Part shown: positions 1-10,399 of the stretch, one piece after another
Layout of the letters: the number at the start of each line of letters is the position of its first letter
Position numbering within the stretch: the stretch's first letter is position 1
DNA from: Klebsiella sp. RHBSTW-00484
Lineage (GTDB): Bacteria; Pseudomonadota; Gammaproteobacteria; Enterobacterales; Enterobacteriaceae
DNA: 64,000 nucleotides
Direction of reading: 5' to 3'
Assembly: GCF_013705725.1 (NCBI RefSeq)
Contig: NZ_CP055481.1
Location: 5,952,001 to 6,016,000 of the forward strand
The notes under the pieces: model-generated
Told to the model about the DNA's origin: nothing
What the model saw: only the letters and a program-made list of their open reading frames with translations
Database searches by the model: none
Position numbers and translations under genes: made by a program

Positions 1-3000
1 TCTGCGCCTGCCGCGCTTCATGGCTAATCGCGAACGGTTTAACGCCATAGCTGAGCGGGCTCATAAAGATTTCATCCGAGTTCGGATCGCGGATGAACTG
101 CACGTTGATGTAGCCGTTGCCCTCCATCTCTTCCGGTACGCGAATGGTTTGTACCGAGCTGGTGGTATCGGTATGGAACCACGTCCACTGGTACACCTTA
201 TCGCGCTCAATGGTGATGATACCGCTGCCGGTATACGGCGCGTTGACGGCGACTTCAATCTCTTCGCCCGGTTTATACGTGCCTTTGTTCAACGTCAGCT
301 TCAATTCGGCATCGCGATCCAGAGAGCGCGAGATGTTGGCGTTGCCCGCCACCGTATAGACCACGCGGTTCAGCACGTTATCTTTGCCGTCTTTTATCTC
401 CAGCACAAACGTCCCGGGCTTATCCGTCGCCAGACGGAAATCGCTCCCCTGTGCGTCAATCACCAGCGGCGCACTGGAAACAGGGACTTCTTTAAGCTTC
501 GACTGATACTTATAAACCCCTGAACTCTGCTTCGTCAGCACCGACAGGTACTTCTGCTCGAGCAGATCGACTTTCAGGCCGGGGAGGGCCATTTTTTTCA
601 GCAGCGGGTCGATGGCTATCAGATTCAGGTGGCGTTCCGCATCCTTGTTGATGTAGTCAAGATCGCCATCCGCCTTCACACCTACCAACCAATCGTGCGG
701 AGAGACCATCACCCGCGCCGCCGCCGTCACCGAGCGTCCACCGCCCGCTTCAAAGGCTTCGGAAATCAGCTGTAGCTGGTAAGTGGCATCGTCGTAACCG
801 TTAAGCTCCAGCGCGATATCCGCTTTACCGTTGTCGTCAGTGGTTCGCTCTTCCAACTGCGTCTCGAAGTCATCATTGCTACGGCGATTTTCATAGAACT
901 GATAGTCATTGAACTGGCTGAAGCGCGGGTAAACCGGGCGCAGCGTCAAATTCGACGTCACACGCCGTCCCTGAGCTGGCGTACCGAACAGGTTCTGCAC
1001 ATCAATATTCGCTTTCAGATCTCCAGGCTTCACCCACCCCAGTTGACGTTCCGGCGACAGCTTGAGCGCCACTTTCAGACGGTCTGGCTCGAACTCTTTG
1101 ACCCGCACCGTGGTATCACCTAACAGGCGCTTATCGTCCTCATTTTTCCCCAGCAAATAGAGATATACCGTCCAGTCGCCGGTTGGCGAGTTTTCCGACG
1201 TGGTGTAATTCAGCTCGCTAAAGCCGGAAGCATCCAGCGTTAGCGGGATGGTCGCCATTAATGTATCGCGCGGATCGCGGATTTCCGCCTGCACCGGAAT
1301 ACCGGCAACCTGGGTTTTCCAGTCGGTGGTGCGGGTGATAAGCCCAATGTTAAACCGCTCGCCGGGGCGATAAACGCCGCGGTCGGAGAACAGGTAGCTG
1401 TCGAGCGTACGCGGATCGCGCGGCGTATACTCGCCCTCTACATCAAAACGGGAGAAACTCAGCTGACGGTCGCTATTATCATCAGTCGGCAGGAAGGAGA
1501 CATCGCCCTCTTTTTCGACCAGAAACATCACTGGCGTCCGCTCGGCGCTGAAATCATCCAGCGATGGGAACACCACGTGACCATCCGCTTCAGTCGTTCG
1601 GCTAAACAGCGTCGTGCCGTTTCTCGCCACCACGGAGACTTTCGCCCCGCTGACCGGCGTGCCATCATGAATCGACTGCACGAAAACGTCCCGCGAACGA
1701 TCGACCGAACGCTTCGCCATGATGCCCAAATCGGTGACGACGACAAACCGGGAGTCCATCACCCGGGCCTGTTCTTCGTCGTAATCACGCTCCTCTTCTT
1801 CAGCCCACTCTTCTCTTTTCTGTTCGGCCTGCGGATCCCAGCGCCTTAAGTTCAGCAGAAAAATACCGCGCCGGGACTGACCGTTATTGGTCAGATAACG
1901 CCCCAGGTCCACGCCCTGGTACTGAAGCGCACCCGTGTTATCGTTTTTGAGCGGCATCTGGTAATGGAAGCGTTCGGTAAAATATTCGTCATTCACCCGC
2001 CAGTTCACGAACTCCGTTGAGGTAAAGTCGGACGATTTAAATGAGACGATGTGCTGCAACTGGCTCGGAATGACGCGCTTGATGTCCATTTGCAGGCCCG
2101 GTACGTTACGCGCCGCCACGGTGATGCGCTTATCGCCCTTCATCGACAGCAGCGCTCCTTCCGAAGTAAAACGCAGCGCCTGGGGGTAATCTGGCACGGT
2201 GACAATATGGTAATCATCGGCGCGCAGGCGGAACCCGCCGACTGAGCGGAGGCCAGCGGCCACTTTCACCAACAGGAGACGACCAGCGGGAATATCTTTG
2301 TAGGTGAAGCTGAAGCCCGCCTGGTTCTCTTCATCGTTATCGCTCATCGTGATGGGCAGTAGGGAAGCGTGCGCCAGCACCTCTTCATCAATATCACTCA
2401 GGCTCCAGGCATAAATGCTCTGCTCATCTTCACTCTCCCGCACTTTAGGATCCAGCGCGTGCTGCGGCAGCACCCAGGCGGTCACGTTTTTATTTAGCGC
2501 TTTTTCATTCACCGCATCGCTGGTAGTAATAATCAGCGTGCGCATACCGTCGCTGCCGTCCGCTTCCACCAGTTGGCTATCCACGTCATTCACGCTCAGG
2601 CTATACAGGCCGGGAATGTCCTGGCTGCGCATTTTCTCTTCCGCCGTCGCGTTGGCCGTCAGCGTTGATTTCACGCCTTTTTTCACCGACAGTGCGACGC
2701 GATCGTTGTTATCCGGCAGCGTTAGCTGTGCTGAATGCACCCACGCCTGAAGCTTTTTCTCGTCATAAACCACATTAAACTTCAGAGGACGGTTGGACGA
2801 CATCGTGCTCAGCGAAAGACGTTGTTCAAAACTTTGCGCATCCACTGGCGCATTAAACCGAACGGTGAAAATCGCGCTCTTCTTCAACGGTGTTTGCGGA
2901 TCCTGATAAAACTCCGTACCCGTTATGCGCAAATCGAACGGTTCGGTCGTGAAGCGGTATTCGTTGCGCGCAAGGGAAACCTGCGGTGCGAGGATCTGTT

Positions 3001-3562
3001 TGGCATCCAGAGTTAACTTGAACTCTTCCCCCATCGGCAGCGTTTTACTGGCGGTAAAGACCAGCGTGCGATCGTCCTGCCATTTCCATTCGCCAGGTGC
3101 CGCAGGCGCTAGCGTTACCCCTGTGCTGATGGTCTTGCCGCTCAGCTCAACCGGCGCCGCGGAGCGCGAAAACGACAGCACCAGCGTCTGCGGTTCCGCA
3201 CTATTGATATCAGGCGCTTTCGGCTCCCGCAGGCGCACATTCGCCTGCTGCACAATCAGCGGCGCCGGCTCAATCGGCTGCGGGCGATTCAAATACCAGT
3301 GCCAGCCGTAATAACCGCCGCCTGCCGTCGCCAGCACAGCAACCAGTACCGTCGCCACTATTTTTGGATGACTATCGACGCCGTTTTCCGCCCAACGCAG
3401 TGCGCGCTTTATGGCCGGTACCCAGGGCGGCATTCGCCAGCTAATCCGGCCAACTAACGGAGCGATAATCACCCCAAGAAGGCGCAATAAGGCGGATATA
3501 AGCCAGCCAATAGCACGTAATAAGGCAAAGGGGGAGCGGAACAAAAAGCGTAAGACGTCCAT
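1..3562 (-). CDS. Alpha-2-macroglobulin-like (MG2 domain) protein, inner-membrane anchored, C-terminus outside window
   Basis: The frame is open from an ATG at 3562 to the left edge, about 1187 codons with no stop, so this is the N-terminal part of a very large protein. The first ~65 residues are basic and hydrophobic. A clear membrane segment follows at about residues 67-87 (VATVLVAVLATAGGGYYGW), then a long beta-rich extracytoplasmic region. The motif FSDRGVYRPGERF, typical of the MG2/MG3 region of bacterial alpha-2-macroglobulins, lies near residue 720. The family acts as periplasmic protease traps or envelope quality-control factors. The diagnostic thioester CxEQ would lie beyond the edge, so its presence is unknown. 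It is not the lipoprotein YfhM, since there is no lipobox and the sequence differs. The start is supported by GAGGA about 11 nt upstream. E. coli has fadBA beside fre, so this is accessory. Confidence 0.8.
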   Translation of the reverse strand, partial: MDVLRFLFRSPFALLRAIGWLISALLRLLGVIIAPLVGRISWRMPPWVPAIKRALRWAENGVDSHPKIVATVLVAVLATAGGGYYGWHWYLNRPQPIEPAPLIVQQANVRLREPKAPDINSAEPQTLVLSFSRSAAPVELSGKTISTGVTLAPAAPGEWKWQDDRTLVFTASKTLPMGEEFKLTLDAKQILAPQVSLARNEYRFTTEPFDLRITGTEFYQDPQTPLKKSAIFTVRFNAPVDAQSFEQRLSLSTMSSNRPLKFNVVYDEKKLQAWVHSAQLTLPDNNDRVALSVKKGVKSTLTANATAEEKMRSQDIPGLYSLSVNDVDSQLVEADGSDGMRTLIITTSDAVNEKALNKNVTAWVLPQHALDPKVRESEDEQSIYAWSLSDIDEEVLAHASLLPITMSDNDEENQAGFSFTYKDIPAGRLLLVKVAAGLRSVGGFRLRADDYHIVTVPDYPQALRFTSEGALLSMKGDKRITVAARNVPGLQMDIKRVIPSQLQHIVSFKSSDFTSTEFVNWRVNDEYFTERFHYQMPLKNDNTGALQYQGVDLGRYLTNNGQSRRGIFLLNLRRWDPQAEQKREEWAEEEERDYDEEQARVMDSRFVVVTDLGIMAKRSVDRSRDVFVQSIHDGTPVSGAKVSVVARNGTTLFSRTTEADGHVVFPSLDDFSAERTPVMFLVEKEGDVSFLPTDDNSDRQLSFSRFDVEGEYTPRDPRTLDSYLFSDRGVYRPGERFNIGLITRTTDWKTQVAGIPVQAEIRDPRDTLMATIPLTLDASGFSELNYTTSENSPTGDWTVYLYLLGKNEDDKRLLGDTTVRVKEFEPDRLKVALKLSPERQLGWVKPGDLKANIDVQNLFGTPAQGRRVTSNLTLRPVYPRFSQFNDYQFYENRRSNDDFETQLEERTTDDNGKADIALELNGYDDATYQLQLISEAFEAGGGRSVTAAARVMVSPHDWLVGVKADGDLDYINKDAERHLNLIAIDPLLKKMALPGLKVDLLEQKYLSVLTKQSSGVYKYQSKLKEVPVSSAPLVIDAQGSDFRLATDKPGTFVLEIKDGKDNVLNRVVYTVAGNANISRSLDRDAELKLTLNKGTYKPGEEIEVAVNAPYTGSGIITIERDKVYQWTWFHTDTTSSVQTIRVPEEMEGNGYINVQFIRDPNSDEIFMSPLSYGVKPFAISHEARQAQ

Positions 3563-3815
3563 ATCGCGGTGATCCTCAAAAGCTGCCAGTCAGCAATGGT
3601 CATATTCTAATCAGGACCATAATAACCTGCTACTGGTATGTACAGTGGTCACTCAACTATCAGAAAACACCATAATACGGTGGCGATAGTCGAGATTAAA
3701 ACGGGCCGGGATGATAGAAGCAGAAGAAGTGAGATTCACTTCATTTGAGGTGAGTTTTCTATTTCTTGCATTAAGGTATTATCGAGTCGACTCCCAACTA
3801 TCTTAAGGACAAGTT

Positions 3816-4136
3816 ATGAAAACACTTATTGGTCTTTTTATTTTCGCCACCTTTTCCGCCCCGGTCCTTGCCGATGAACAAGACAACGCGAAAGCATGCT
3901 TCACCTGGGGTATAAATAAAATGGCGCAAAACCCTGAAGGCCAGCAGCAGTTGAAGCAATTAACGTTGGTGATGTCCGATATCAATACCGAACGTTACGA
4001 CGAGAATATCGGCAGCCAGCATATCGCCACGCAGCTAACCGCGCCACTGGAAAAGGACGGGAACGCCGCCGGGCAAATGCTCTGTTTGCTTGAAAATGAG
4101 CAACCGCTCTACGTTTACTTTAACGATTATCAATAA
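3816..4136 (+). CDS. Small periplasmic protein of unknown function
   Basis: This encodes 106 residues with a good ribosome site (AAGGAC) before the ATG. It has a textbook signal peptide (MKTLIGLFIFATFSAPVLA, cleavage before DEQDN). The mature part is about 87 residues with two cysteines (ACFTWG and MLCLLE) that could form a disulfide in the periplasm. I do not recognise the family. It is divergent from the alpha-2-macroglobulin-like gene on its left and convergent with the DUF1287 gene on its right. All three products are predicted to be exported or envelope-attached, which suggests, but does not show, a shared envelope role. Confidence 0.7.
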   Translation: MKTLIGLFIFATFSAPVLADEQDNAKACFTWGINKMAQNPEGQQQLKQLTLVMSDINTERYDENIGSQHIATQLTAPLEKDGNAAGQMLCLLENEQPLYVYFNDYQ

Positions 4137-4165
4137 AGACACGCGTACGATACGAGGGGCAGTTT

Positions 4166-4795
4166 TTATGACTGAAAATAGCGGTAATGACCCGTTATAC
4201 GCCAGCTAAATAACACATCTTCCGCCTGTGTTCCCGCCCCTATATTATGAATAATCAGCGGCGTGCCTCCTTGCGTATATCGATCCGCAACAACGCCAAT
4301 ATGCGCCAGGCCATTATCCAGCCGCCAGGAAACGATATCACCAGGATGGTAATCGCCAGGCTGCCGGGTAATGGGTAACGCTTTGCCGTGACGGGAAAAC
4401 CAGGTTTCGAGATTTGGCACCCGCCGATGGTCAATATTGGCATCCGGACGGGTTAGCTTCCAGTTTTGCGGATATGCACGAAAATTCGCCCGCATATCTT
4501 CATGCACCTTCTGCTGAAGATCGACCTGCTGACTGCGCAGTGCCCGAATCACTACATCCGAACAAACTCCCTGCTCCAACGGAACATCCCCGCCAGGATA
4601 AGCCAGCCGGACATAAGCCGGATTGTAGAATCGCGTTTTGCCAATTTGCTGCTCCGCGCCCAGGGCCACGGCCAGATTAGACCGAGACGGAACCGACCGC
4701 GGCGTCACAACGCTTTGCGTATTTACCTGCATGGCAGGTGGAAACAAGCTGTATCCTGCAACAATCAGGCCGATAAAAATAGTGACCAGTTTCAT
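4166..4795 (-). CDS. DUF1287 domain protein, exported or membrane-anchored
   Basis: This encodes 209 residues starting at the ATG at 4795, preceded by AAGGA. A hydrophobic N-terminus (residues 3-22) acts as a signal or anchor. The body matches what I know of DUF1287: IGKTRFYNPAYVRLAYPGGD, then GVCSDVVIRA with Cys78, NIDHRRVPNLETWF, GDIVSW, GLAHIGVVAD with His165, and a closing HNIGAG/ITGHYRYF block. The Cys/His pattern is like NlpC/P60 papain-fold peptidases or amidases, so a cell-wall or amide-hydrolysing activity is plausible but unproven. It lies 34 bp from fre on the same strand and may be cotranscribed with it. It is accessory relative to E. coli. Confidence 0.8.
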   Translation of the reverse strand: MKLVTIFIGLIVAGYSLFPPAMQVNTQSVVTPRSVPSRSNLAVALGAEQQIGKTRFYNPAYVRLAYPGGDVPLEQGVCSDVVIRALRSQQVDLQQKVHEDMRANFRAYPQNWKLTRPDANIDHRRVPNLETWFSRHGKALPITRQPGDYHPGDIVSWRLDNGLAHIGVVADRYTQGGTPLIIHNIGAGTQAEDVLFSWRITGHYRYFQS

Positions 4796-4829
4796 TGTTC
4801 ATCCTTGAACAACAGATACTTCAGGTGAG

Positions 4830-5531
4830 TTAAATAAACGCGAAGGCATCGCCAAACAGGCGATCTTCGCGCGCGCCGCGTTCGTTGCAGAACAGGTCGC
4901 GGGCAATCTTCGCCATCTCAAAGCGGCCAGCAATATAGATATCATGCTCGGCAAGCGTTCCGTAATCCTGTAAAACCGCCGTAAGTACGGTTCCGGTACG
5001 ACCACGCCACTCTTCTTCAGGTTGTTCAACAACAGGCTCAACGCGTAAACCAGGATGTCTCACGCTTAACGCTTCAAGCTCGGATAAGTCATAGAGATGC
5101 TTGGCTTCACGCCCGCCCCAGTAGATAGCGATATCGCGGTTCGGATTGCGCGCCAGCGCAGTGAGCAGAATGGAACGCACGTAGGAGAAGCCCGTTCCCC
5201 CGGCGATCAGAATCAGCGGACGATCCTCATCATCGCGTAGCCAGGCTTCGCCATGCGGGATATCGACCTCGATTTCACGTTCTTTCAAAATGCGATCCAT
5301 CACCGCCATCGCATACAAGTTGAGTTCAGATGCGCCGATATGCAGCTCAATAAACTCGTGTTCCGATGGCGTAGAGGCCATGGAGAACGGACGCTTGTCG
5401 CGCTCGTCCATCACGACCATCAGATACTGACCAGCACGGAAGGAAAACGCCGCTTCCGGCACTAATCGAACGCGATACACGGTATCGGTAATCGCCTCCA
5501 CCGAGGTCACTTTACAGCTTAAGGTTGTCAT
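4830..5531 (-). CDS. fre: NAD(P)H-flavin reductase
   Basis: The 233 residues equal the length of E. coli Fre. The enzyme reduces free riboflavin, FMN and FAD with NAD(P)H in the cytosol, supplying reduced flavin for iron reduction, ribonucleotide reductase activation and, next door, the UbiD/UbiX step. Sequence signs are the flavin-binding RPFSMAST near residue 46 and the nucleotide-binding [11 protein letters not shown] near residue 110, in a ferredoxin-NADP reductase fold. It lies downstream of ubiD on the same strand, as in E. coli. Beyond it, the expected fadA is replaced by a DUF1287 gene. Confidence 0.97.
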   Translation of the reverse strand: MTTLSCKVTSVEAITDTVYRVRLVPEAAFSFRAGQYLMVVMDERDKRPFSMASTPSEHEFIELHIGASELNLYAMAVMDRILKEREIEVDIPHGEAWLRDDEDRPLILIAGGTGFSYVRSILLTALARNPNRDIAIYWGGREAKHLYDLSELEALSVRHPGLRVEPVVEQPEEEWRGRTGTVLTAVLQDYGTLAEHDIYIAGRFEMAKIARDLFCNERGAREDRLFGDAFAFI

Positions 5532-5586
5532 GCGTCCCCTCTATCGGGTCTATTGTGCAAAACAGCGGCGTTAGCCCCGCTTACTG

Positions 5587-7056
5587 TTATTTGAAGATGG
5601 CCAGTTCATCCCAGATGGCGTCGATACGTGCCGTCACCTCGGGATCTTTCTTAATGGGACGACCCCACTCGCGCTGGGTCTCACCAGGCCATTTATTTGT
5701 GGCATCCAGCCCCATTTTTGAACCCAAACCGGAAACCGGTGAGGCAAAGTCCAGGTAATCAATTGGCGTGTTTTCTACCAATACCGTATCACGCGCCGGG
5801 TCCATTCGGGTAGTAATCGCCCAAATCACGTCATTCCAGTCGCGCGCGTTAACATCGTCATCGCAGACAATCACGAACTTGGTGTACATGAACTGCCGCA
5901 GGAACGACCAGACGCCCATCATCACGCGCTTAGCGTGACCAGCGTACTGTTTCTTCATGGTGACCACCGCCAGGCGATAGGAACACCCTTCCGGCGGCAG
6001 GTAAAAATCGACAATTTCAGGAAACTGCTTTTGCAGAATCGGCACGAAGACTTCGTTCAGCGCGACGCCCAATACCGCAGGTTCATCCGGCGGGCGTCCG
6101 GTGTAGGTGGAGTGATAAATCGCATCTTCCCGCTGGGTGATATGTGTGACGGTAAACACCGGGAAGCTATCCACTTCATTGTAGTAGCCAGTGTGATCGC
6201 CATATGGCCCTTCGGGCGCCAGTTCCCCGGGTTCGATATAACCTTCCAGCACGATCTCCGCGCTGGCCGGCACTTCCAGGTCGTTAGAAACGCACTTCAC
6301 GACTTCAGTTTTTGTTCCGCGCAGCAAGCCCGCAAACGCATACTCAGAAAGGGTATCCGGAACCGGTGTCACCGCACCGAGAATGGTCGCCGGATCGGCA
6401 CCCAGCGCCACGGAGACCGGGAAACGTTCGCCAGGATGCTCTGCGCACCACTCCTGGAAATCCAGCGCGCCGCCGCGATGGGACAACCAGCGCATAATCA
6501 GCTTGTTCTTGCCAATCAGCTGCTGGCGATAGATGCCCAGATTTTGCCGCTCTTTATGCGGACCGCGAGTGACCGTGAGCCCCCAGGTGATAAGCGGTGC
6601 GGCATCTTCCGGCCAGCAGGTCATGATCGGGATTCGGGTCAGGTCTACATCATCGCCCTGGATAATTTTCTGCTGACATGGCGCGCCGCGCAGGCGCTTA
6701 GTCGGCATGTTCAGTACCTGTTTGAACTGCGGCAACTTATCGAACAGATCGCGAAAGCCTTTTGGCGGTTCCGGCTCTTTCAGGAAAGCCAGAAGTTTAC
6801 CCACTTCCCGTAACGAACTGACGTCCTCCTGCCCCATCCCCAGCGCAACGCGCTTTGGCGTGCCAAACAGGTTGCACAACACCGGCATGGAGTAGCCTTT
6901 CGGGTTTTCAAACAGCAGGGCTGGGCCGCCAGCACGCAAAGTGCGATCGGCAATTTCGGTAATTTCCAGGTGAGGATCGACCGGCAGGGAGATCCGTTTC
7001 AATTCCCCCTGCTGCTCCAGTAATGTCAGAAAATCGCGTAGATCGTGGTATTTCAT
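5587..7056 (-). CDS. ubiD: 4-hydroxy-3-polyprenylbenzoate decarboxylase
   Basis: The 489 residues compare with 497 in E. coli. UbiD removes the carboxyl group from 3-octaprenyl-4-hydroxybenzoate in ubiquinone synthesis, using prenylated FMN made by UbiX. The N-terminus [22 protein letters not shown] and blocks such as [13 protein letters not shown] and [17 protein letters not shown] are characteristic. The chosen ATG lacks a strong ribosome site but matches the second methionine of the E. coli protein, and no better upstream start exists. It is divergent from rfaH, with a 178-bp shared promoter region, and followed by fre. Confidence 0.97.
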   Translation of the reverse strand: MKYHDLRDFLTLLEQQGELKRISLPVDPHLEITEIADRTLRAGGPALLFENPKGYSMPVLCNLFGTPKRVALGMGQEDVSSLREVGKLLAFLKEPEPPKGFRDLFDKLPQFKQVLNMPTKRLRGAPCQQKIIQGDDVDLTRIPIMTCWPEDAAPLITWGLTVTRGPHKERQNLGIYRQQLIGKNKLIMRWLSHRGGALDFQEWCAEHPGERFPVSVALGADPATILGAVTPVPDTLSEYAFAGLLRGTKTEVVKCVSNDLEVPASAEIVLEGYIEPGELAPEGPYGDHTGYYNEVDSFPVFTVTHITQREDAIYHSTYTGRPPDEPAVLGVALNEVFVPILQKQFPEIVDFYLPPEGCSYRLAVVTMKKQYAGHAKRVMMGVWSFLRQFMYTKFVIVCDDDVNARDWNDVIWAITTRMDPARDTVLVENTPIDYLDFASPVSGLGSKMGLDATNKWPGETQREWGRPIKKDPEVTARIDAIWDELAIFK

Positions 7057-7233
7057 GGAGTTGTTATTGACCTCTATACAGGCGGCTGATTATACGGCGT
7101 TCATCAGGGCGATGCTGTATTTTTGTTAAATTAGCGTGAAAGAACGCTGAAATTTCGTTTTCATCCGCAATGATTTCGCGATCGCATCGGGCTTTTGTTA
7201 TGCTTGCTGCCAGTAGCTGTGGAAAGAGTCATT

Positions 7234-7722
7234 ATGCAAGCCTGGTATTTACTTTATTGCAAACGTGGGCAGCTTGAACGCGCCCAGGAACATCTCGAAC
7301 GGCAGGCCGTCAATTGCCTGATGCCAACGATCGAACTGGAAAAAATTGTCCGCGGTAAACGCACGACGGTCAGCGAACCCCTGTTCCCAAACTATCTGTT
7401 TATCGAGTTTGATCCAGAAATTATTCATACCACCACCATCAACGCGACTCGCGGTGTGAACAGCTTTGTGCGTTTTGGCGCACTGCCCGCTATCGTGCCG
7501 TCCGCCGTCATTCATCAGCTCTCCATCTACAAGCCGGAAGGCATTACCGATCCGGAAACGCCTCATGAAGGCGATAACGTGCTGATTACTGATGGTGCCT
7601 TTGAAGGTCTACAGGCAATCTTTACCGAACCGGACGGAGAAGCCCGTTCTATGCTACTGCTAAATCTGCTTAACAAGCAGGTATTGCAGAGCGTCAAAAA
7701 TACGGACTTTTATAAAATCTGA
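7234..7722 (+). CDS. rfaH: Transcription antiterminator RfaH
   Basis: This encodes 162 residues from the ATG at 7234 ([13 protein letters not shown]), exactly the E. coli length. An upstream in-frame start at 7195 is rejected because it only adds non-homologous residues. RfaH is a NusG paralogue with an N-terminal NGN domain that binds RNA polymerase and a C-terminal domain that switches fold. It is recruited at ops sites to relieve polarity in long LPS, capsule and secretion operons. I found no ops site to link it to in this window. It is convergent with tatD, with only 8 bp between the stops. Confidence 0.97.
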   Translation: MQAWYLLYCKRGQLERAQEHLERQAVNCLMPTIELEKIVRGKRTTVSEPLFPNYLFIEFDPEIIHTTTINATRGVNSFVRFGALPAIVPSAVIHQLSIYKPEGITDPETPHEGDNVLITDGAFEGLQAIFTEPDGEARSMLLLNLLNKQVLQSVKNTDFYKI

Positions 7723-7730
7723 CGACGCGC

Positions 7731-8513
7731 TTAAAAGCGCACGCCAAAGAGTCTTCTGACGTTAGCATCGGTGACTTCTTCCAGCCACTTCGCGTCTTCC
7801 CCACGCCACCCTGCGATACTCGCCAAAATATGCGGCAAATAAGCAGGTTCATTCCGGCGGGAAGACGGTTTCGGGCGCATATCGCGCGGCAGTAGATAAG
7901 GCGCATCGGTCTCAACCAGCAGACGGTCGACCGGAATATCAACCAGCAACTCTCGCAGTTCCATCCCTCGACGCTCATCGCACACCCAGCCGGTGATACC
8001 AATGGATAAACCTCTATCCACACATTCACGCATCTCTTCGCGCGTACCGGTAAAGCAATGCACCACTGCCCCCGGGAGCTTATCGAGCCAAGGCGTCAGC
8101 AGGGCCAGGAAACGCTCGTGCGCATCGCGGCAGTGCAAAAACACCGGCATCGACAGCTCCGCAGCCAGCGCCAGTTGAGCACTAAACGCCGCTTCCTGCT
8201 CCTGCGGCGTAGAAAAGTTACGGTTAAAATCCAGTCCGCATTCACCAATCGCGACGACTTCCTGCTCGCGGGCCAACGCAAAGACTGCCGCCGCGACGGA
8301 TTCCGTCCAGGTGCTACTGTCGTGTGGATGAACCCCGGCGGTTGACCAGCAGCCAGAGTAGCGGCGCGCCATCTGCTGCGCCTGCGCGCTTTCATGCAGG
8401 TTCGTTCCCGTCAGCAGCATGCCAGTGACTCCTGCCGCCTGCGCGCGGGAAACAACCTCATCGCGATCGCGAGAAAACTGCGAGCTGGTCAGATTTACGC
8501 CAATATCAAACAT
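7731..8513 (-). CDS. tatD: 3'-5' exonuclease / DNase TatD
   Basis: This encodes 260 residues from the ATG giving [13 protein letters not shown]; four upstream in-frame codons (MGVV) are excluded by comparison with E. coli TatD. It is a metal-dependent TIM-barrel nuclease. Visible ligand motifs are [33 protein letters not shown] and the C-terminal VETDAPYL. It lies downstream of tatC on the same strand but is not a component of the Tat translocon. Confidence 0.96.
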   Translation of the reverse strand: MFDIGVNLTSSQFSRDRDEVVSRAQAAGVTGMLLTGTNLHESAQAQQMARRYSGCWSTAGVHPHDSSTWTESVAAAVFALAREQEVVAIGECGLDFNRNFSTPQEQEAAFSAQLALAAELSMPVFLHCRDAHERFLALLTPWLDKLPGAVVHCFTGTREEMRECVDRGLSIGITGWVCDERRGMELRELLVDIPVDRLLVETDAPYLLPRDMRPKPSSRRNEPAYLPHILASIAGWRGEDAKWLEEVTDANVRRLFGVRF

Positions 8514-8555
8514 CACTACTCCCATATGACAACCGCCCTTGCGGGCGGCTGGTAT

Positions 8556-9329
8556 TTATTCTTCTTTGCCCTGCGCCTCTTCGGCGGCGGCATCTTCATC
8601 ACGCGTCATGCGCTTGCCTGTATAGAATCGCGCGAAGAAAACCCCGACTTCGAATAGACAGTACATCGGGATCGCCAATAGCGTTTGCGAGAAGACATCC
8701 GGCGGTGTCAGCAACATCCCAACGACGAATGCGCCAACCAGCACGTAGGGCCTTTTCTTACGCAGATCGTCCGGGGTTGTTACCCCCATCCAGCACAGCA
8801 ACACGATGGCCACCGGCACTTCGAACGAGACGCCAAAAGCGATAAATAACGCCATGACAAAATCGAGATAACTGCGGATATCGGTTGAAACCTGTACCCC
8901 TTCCGGCGCGGCGTGCGTCAGGAAGCCAAACGCCAGCGGGAACACAACGAAGTAAGCAAAAGCCATACCGATGTAAAACAGCAGCGTGCTGGAGACCAGC
9001 AGCGGCATCACCAACCGACGTTCATGCTTATACAGCGCAGGCGCCACAAAGGCCCAGACCTGGTACAAAATGACCGGCACCGACAAAATGATCGACACCA
9101 TAAAGGTCAGCTTGATCGGCGTGAAGAAAGGCGAGGCCACGTCCGTGGCGATCATCGTTGCGCCGACCGGCATCTGCCGAATAAGCGGCGCAGAAACCAA
9201 CTGATAGATATCGTTGGCGAAATAAACCAACGCCAGGAAAATCACCAGAATCGCGAGAATGCTGTTGATCAAGCGTTTACGCAGCTCAATCAGATGCGTA
9301 ATTAGCGGTTGTGTATCGTCTACGCCCAT
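8556..9329 (-). CDS. tatC: Sec-independent translocase subunit TatC
   Basis: The 257 residues include six hydrophobic membrane segments. TatC is the inner-membrane receptor that recognises twin-arginine signal peptides together with TatB. The N-terminus [20 protein letters not shown] carries the conserved cytoplasmic LIELRKR segment, and further on there are [10 protein letters not shown] and [14 protein letters not shown]. The short acidic tail ([15 protein letters not shown]) resembles that of E. coli. The start lies 2 bp after the tatB stop, in a tight tatABC operon. Confidence 0.97.
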   Translation of the reverse strand: MGVDDTQPLITHLIELRKRLINSILAILVIFLALVYFANDIYQLVSAPLIRQMPVGATMIATDVASPFFTPIKLTFMVSIILSVPVILYQVWAFVAPALYKHERRLVMPLLVSSTLLFYIGMAFAYFVVFPLAFGFLTHAAPEGVQVSTDIRSYLDFVMALFIAFGVSFEVPVAIVLLCWMGVTTPDDLRKKRPYVLVGAFVVGMLLTPPDVFSQTLLAIPMYCLFEVGVFFARFYTGKRMTRDEDAAAEEAQGKEE

Positions 9330-9331
9330 GT

Positions 9332-9868
9332 TTACTGTTTATCACTCGATGCGGGGGAGGAATCGGAAGCTGTCACGGCGACTTTCTCTTTCGCAGACGG
9401 AAGTTCTACCTGCGAAACAAGGGGTTCTTCAGCAACGCTTTCAGGGACGTGCTCTGGCGCGCTGGCCTGATGTTCAGCCGTCGCTGGCGTGATGTCTTTG
9501 CGCTGCTCTTCACTACCCTGCACTACCGGGTTATGAATCGTGTTGGCTTCGTCGCTGGCTTTTTCAGGATCGTTGGCGGTGTAGGAGCGCTTCATGGATT
9601 CAGCCGCTTCGCGTAGTTCGTCCATCGATGCCTTTAGCTCAGGGGTCAGATTATCCAGGCTGGCCTTTTCCACTTTCTTCAGGCTTTCCTGGAACTCCTG
9701 CAGCTTTAATTCCTGGGTTATTTCATTTTGCACGGTAGCCGCCAGAGACCGCAACGTGCGGATCCAACTGACTACCGTTTTTACCGCGACAGGCAGTCGC
9801 TGTGGCCCCAAGACGATGAGGCCAATCACGAACACCAGCAGTAGTTCACTAAAACCGATATCGAACAC
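9332..9868 (-). CDS. tatB: Sec-independent translocase subunit TatB
   Basis: The 178 residues are slightly more than the 171 of E. coli. It has one N-terminal membrane helix ([26 protein letters not shown]) with the signature Glu in the helix and the LGPQRLP hinge. An amphipathic helix and a long, charged, low-complexity tail follow. TatB partners TatC in signal-peptide binding. It sits between tatA and tatC with gaps of 2-3 bp. Confidence 0.96.
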   Translation of the reverse strand: MFDIGFSELLLVFVIGLIVLGPQRLPVAVKTVVSWIRTLRSLAATVQNEITQELKLQEFQESLKKVEKASLDNLTPELKASMDELREAAESMKRSYTANDPEKASDEANTIHNPVVQGSEEQRKDITPATAEHQASAPEHVPESVAEEPLVSQVELPSAKEKVAVTASDSSPASSDKQ

Positions 9869-9871
9869 GAA

Positions 9872-10123
9872 TTACACCTGCTCTTTGTCGTGGCGTTTGG
9901 TCTCGTCTTTCTTTGCTTCATCCGGTTTTTCAGCGAGGGTTTTCGCCGCAAAATCGGCATCAGGCGCGGATTTCTCCGGTTTATCTTCGTCGCTCATGGC
10001 CTTTTTAAAGCCTTTGATCGACGCGCCTAAATCCGAACCGAGCGAGCTCAGCTTTTTTGTCCCGAAAAGCAGAACCACGATGACGACAACAATGAGTAAC
10101 TGCCAAATACTGATACCACCCAT
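9872..10123 (-). CDS. tatA: Sec-independent translocase subunit TatA
   Basis: This encodes 83 residues starting [21 protein letters not shown]. The ATG two codons upstream (10129) is less likely because the AGGGG ribosome site is properly spaced only for the second ATG, and E. coli TatA begins MGGIS. TatA forms the pore or patch component: one membrane helix, the FGTKKL hinge, an amphipathic helix ([16 protein letters not shown]) and a short charged tail. It is first in the tatABC operon. An ERIC element lies upstream, between ubiB and tatA. Confidence 0.96.
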   Translation of the reverse strand: MGGISIWQLLIVVVIVVLLFGTKKLSSLGSDLGASIKGFKKAMSDEDKPEKSAPDADFAAKTLAEKPDEAKKDETKRHDKEQV

Positions 10124-10172
10124 ACACATTCCCCTATGCCAGATGATGAATTATTAGGACGCATTATATACA

Positions 10173-10360
10173 GTCATACTTCAAGTTGCATATGCGTTGG
10201 CTGCGGATTACTCGGCACATCCATGTGCCTCGCCCTGACGGGCCGTCGCAAGCAACGTTCAAATCCGCTCCCGGCAGATTTGTCGTTTACCCGAATCACT
10301 TACCACAGTAAGCTCATCGGGATGCGCTCACTTGCCGCCTTTCTGAAACTTGAATTATTT
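10173..10360. repeat. ERIC element, long form, between ubiB and tatA
   Basis: The outer ends (catacttcaagttgca at the left, gaaacttgaattattt at the right) are inverted copies. Core pieces GCGTTGGCTGCG and AGTAAGCTCATCGGGATG match the ERIC consensus. An extra stretch of about 60-70 bp sits inside, making it longer than the classical ~127-bp element. If transcribed within ubiB-tatA readthrough it would fold into a long hairpin. Confidence 0.8.
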
Positions 10361-10399
10361 ATGTATGCATATTATGCGCAGTGATAAAGGCGACTGCCG

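Noticed and set aside
5935..6813. 292-codon open frame on the + strand inside ubiD
   Set aside because: It is entirely antisense to ubiD, whose protein homology is clear; the translated product has the Arg/His/Gln-rich look of a shadow frame.
7723..7760. Terminator between rfaH and tatD
   Set aside because: Only a short stem (GCGCTTAAAAGCGC) is present without a T-run; it lies partly within the tatD coding end, so it is not listed.
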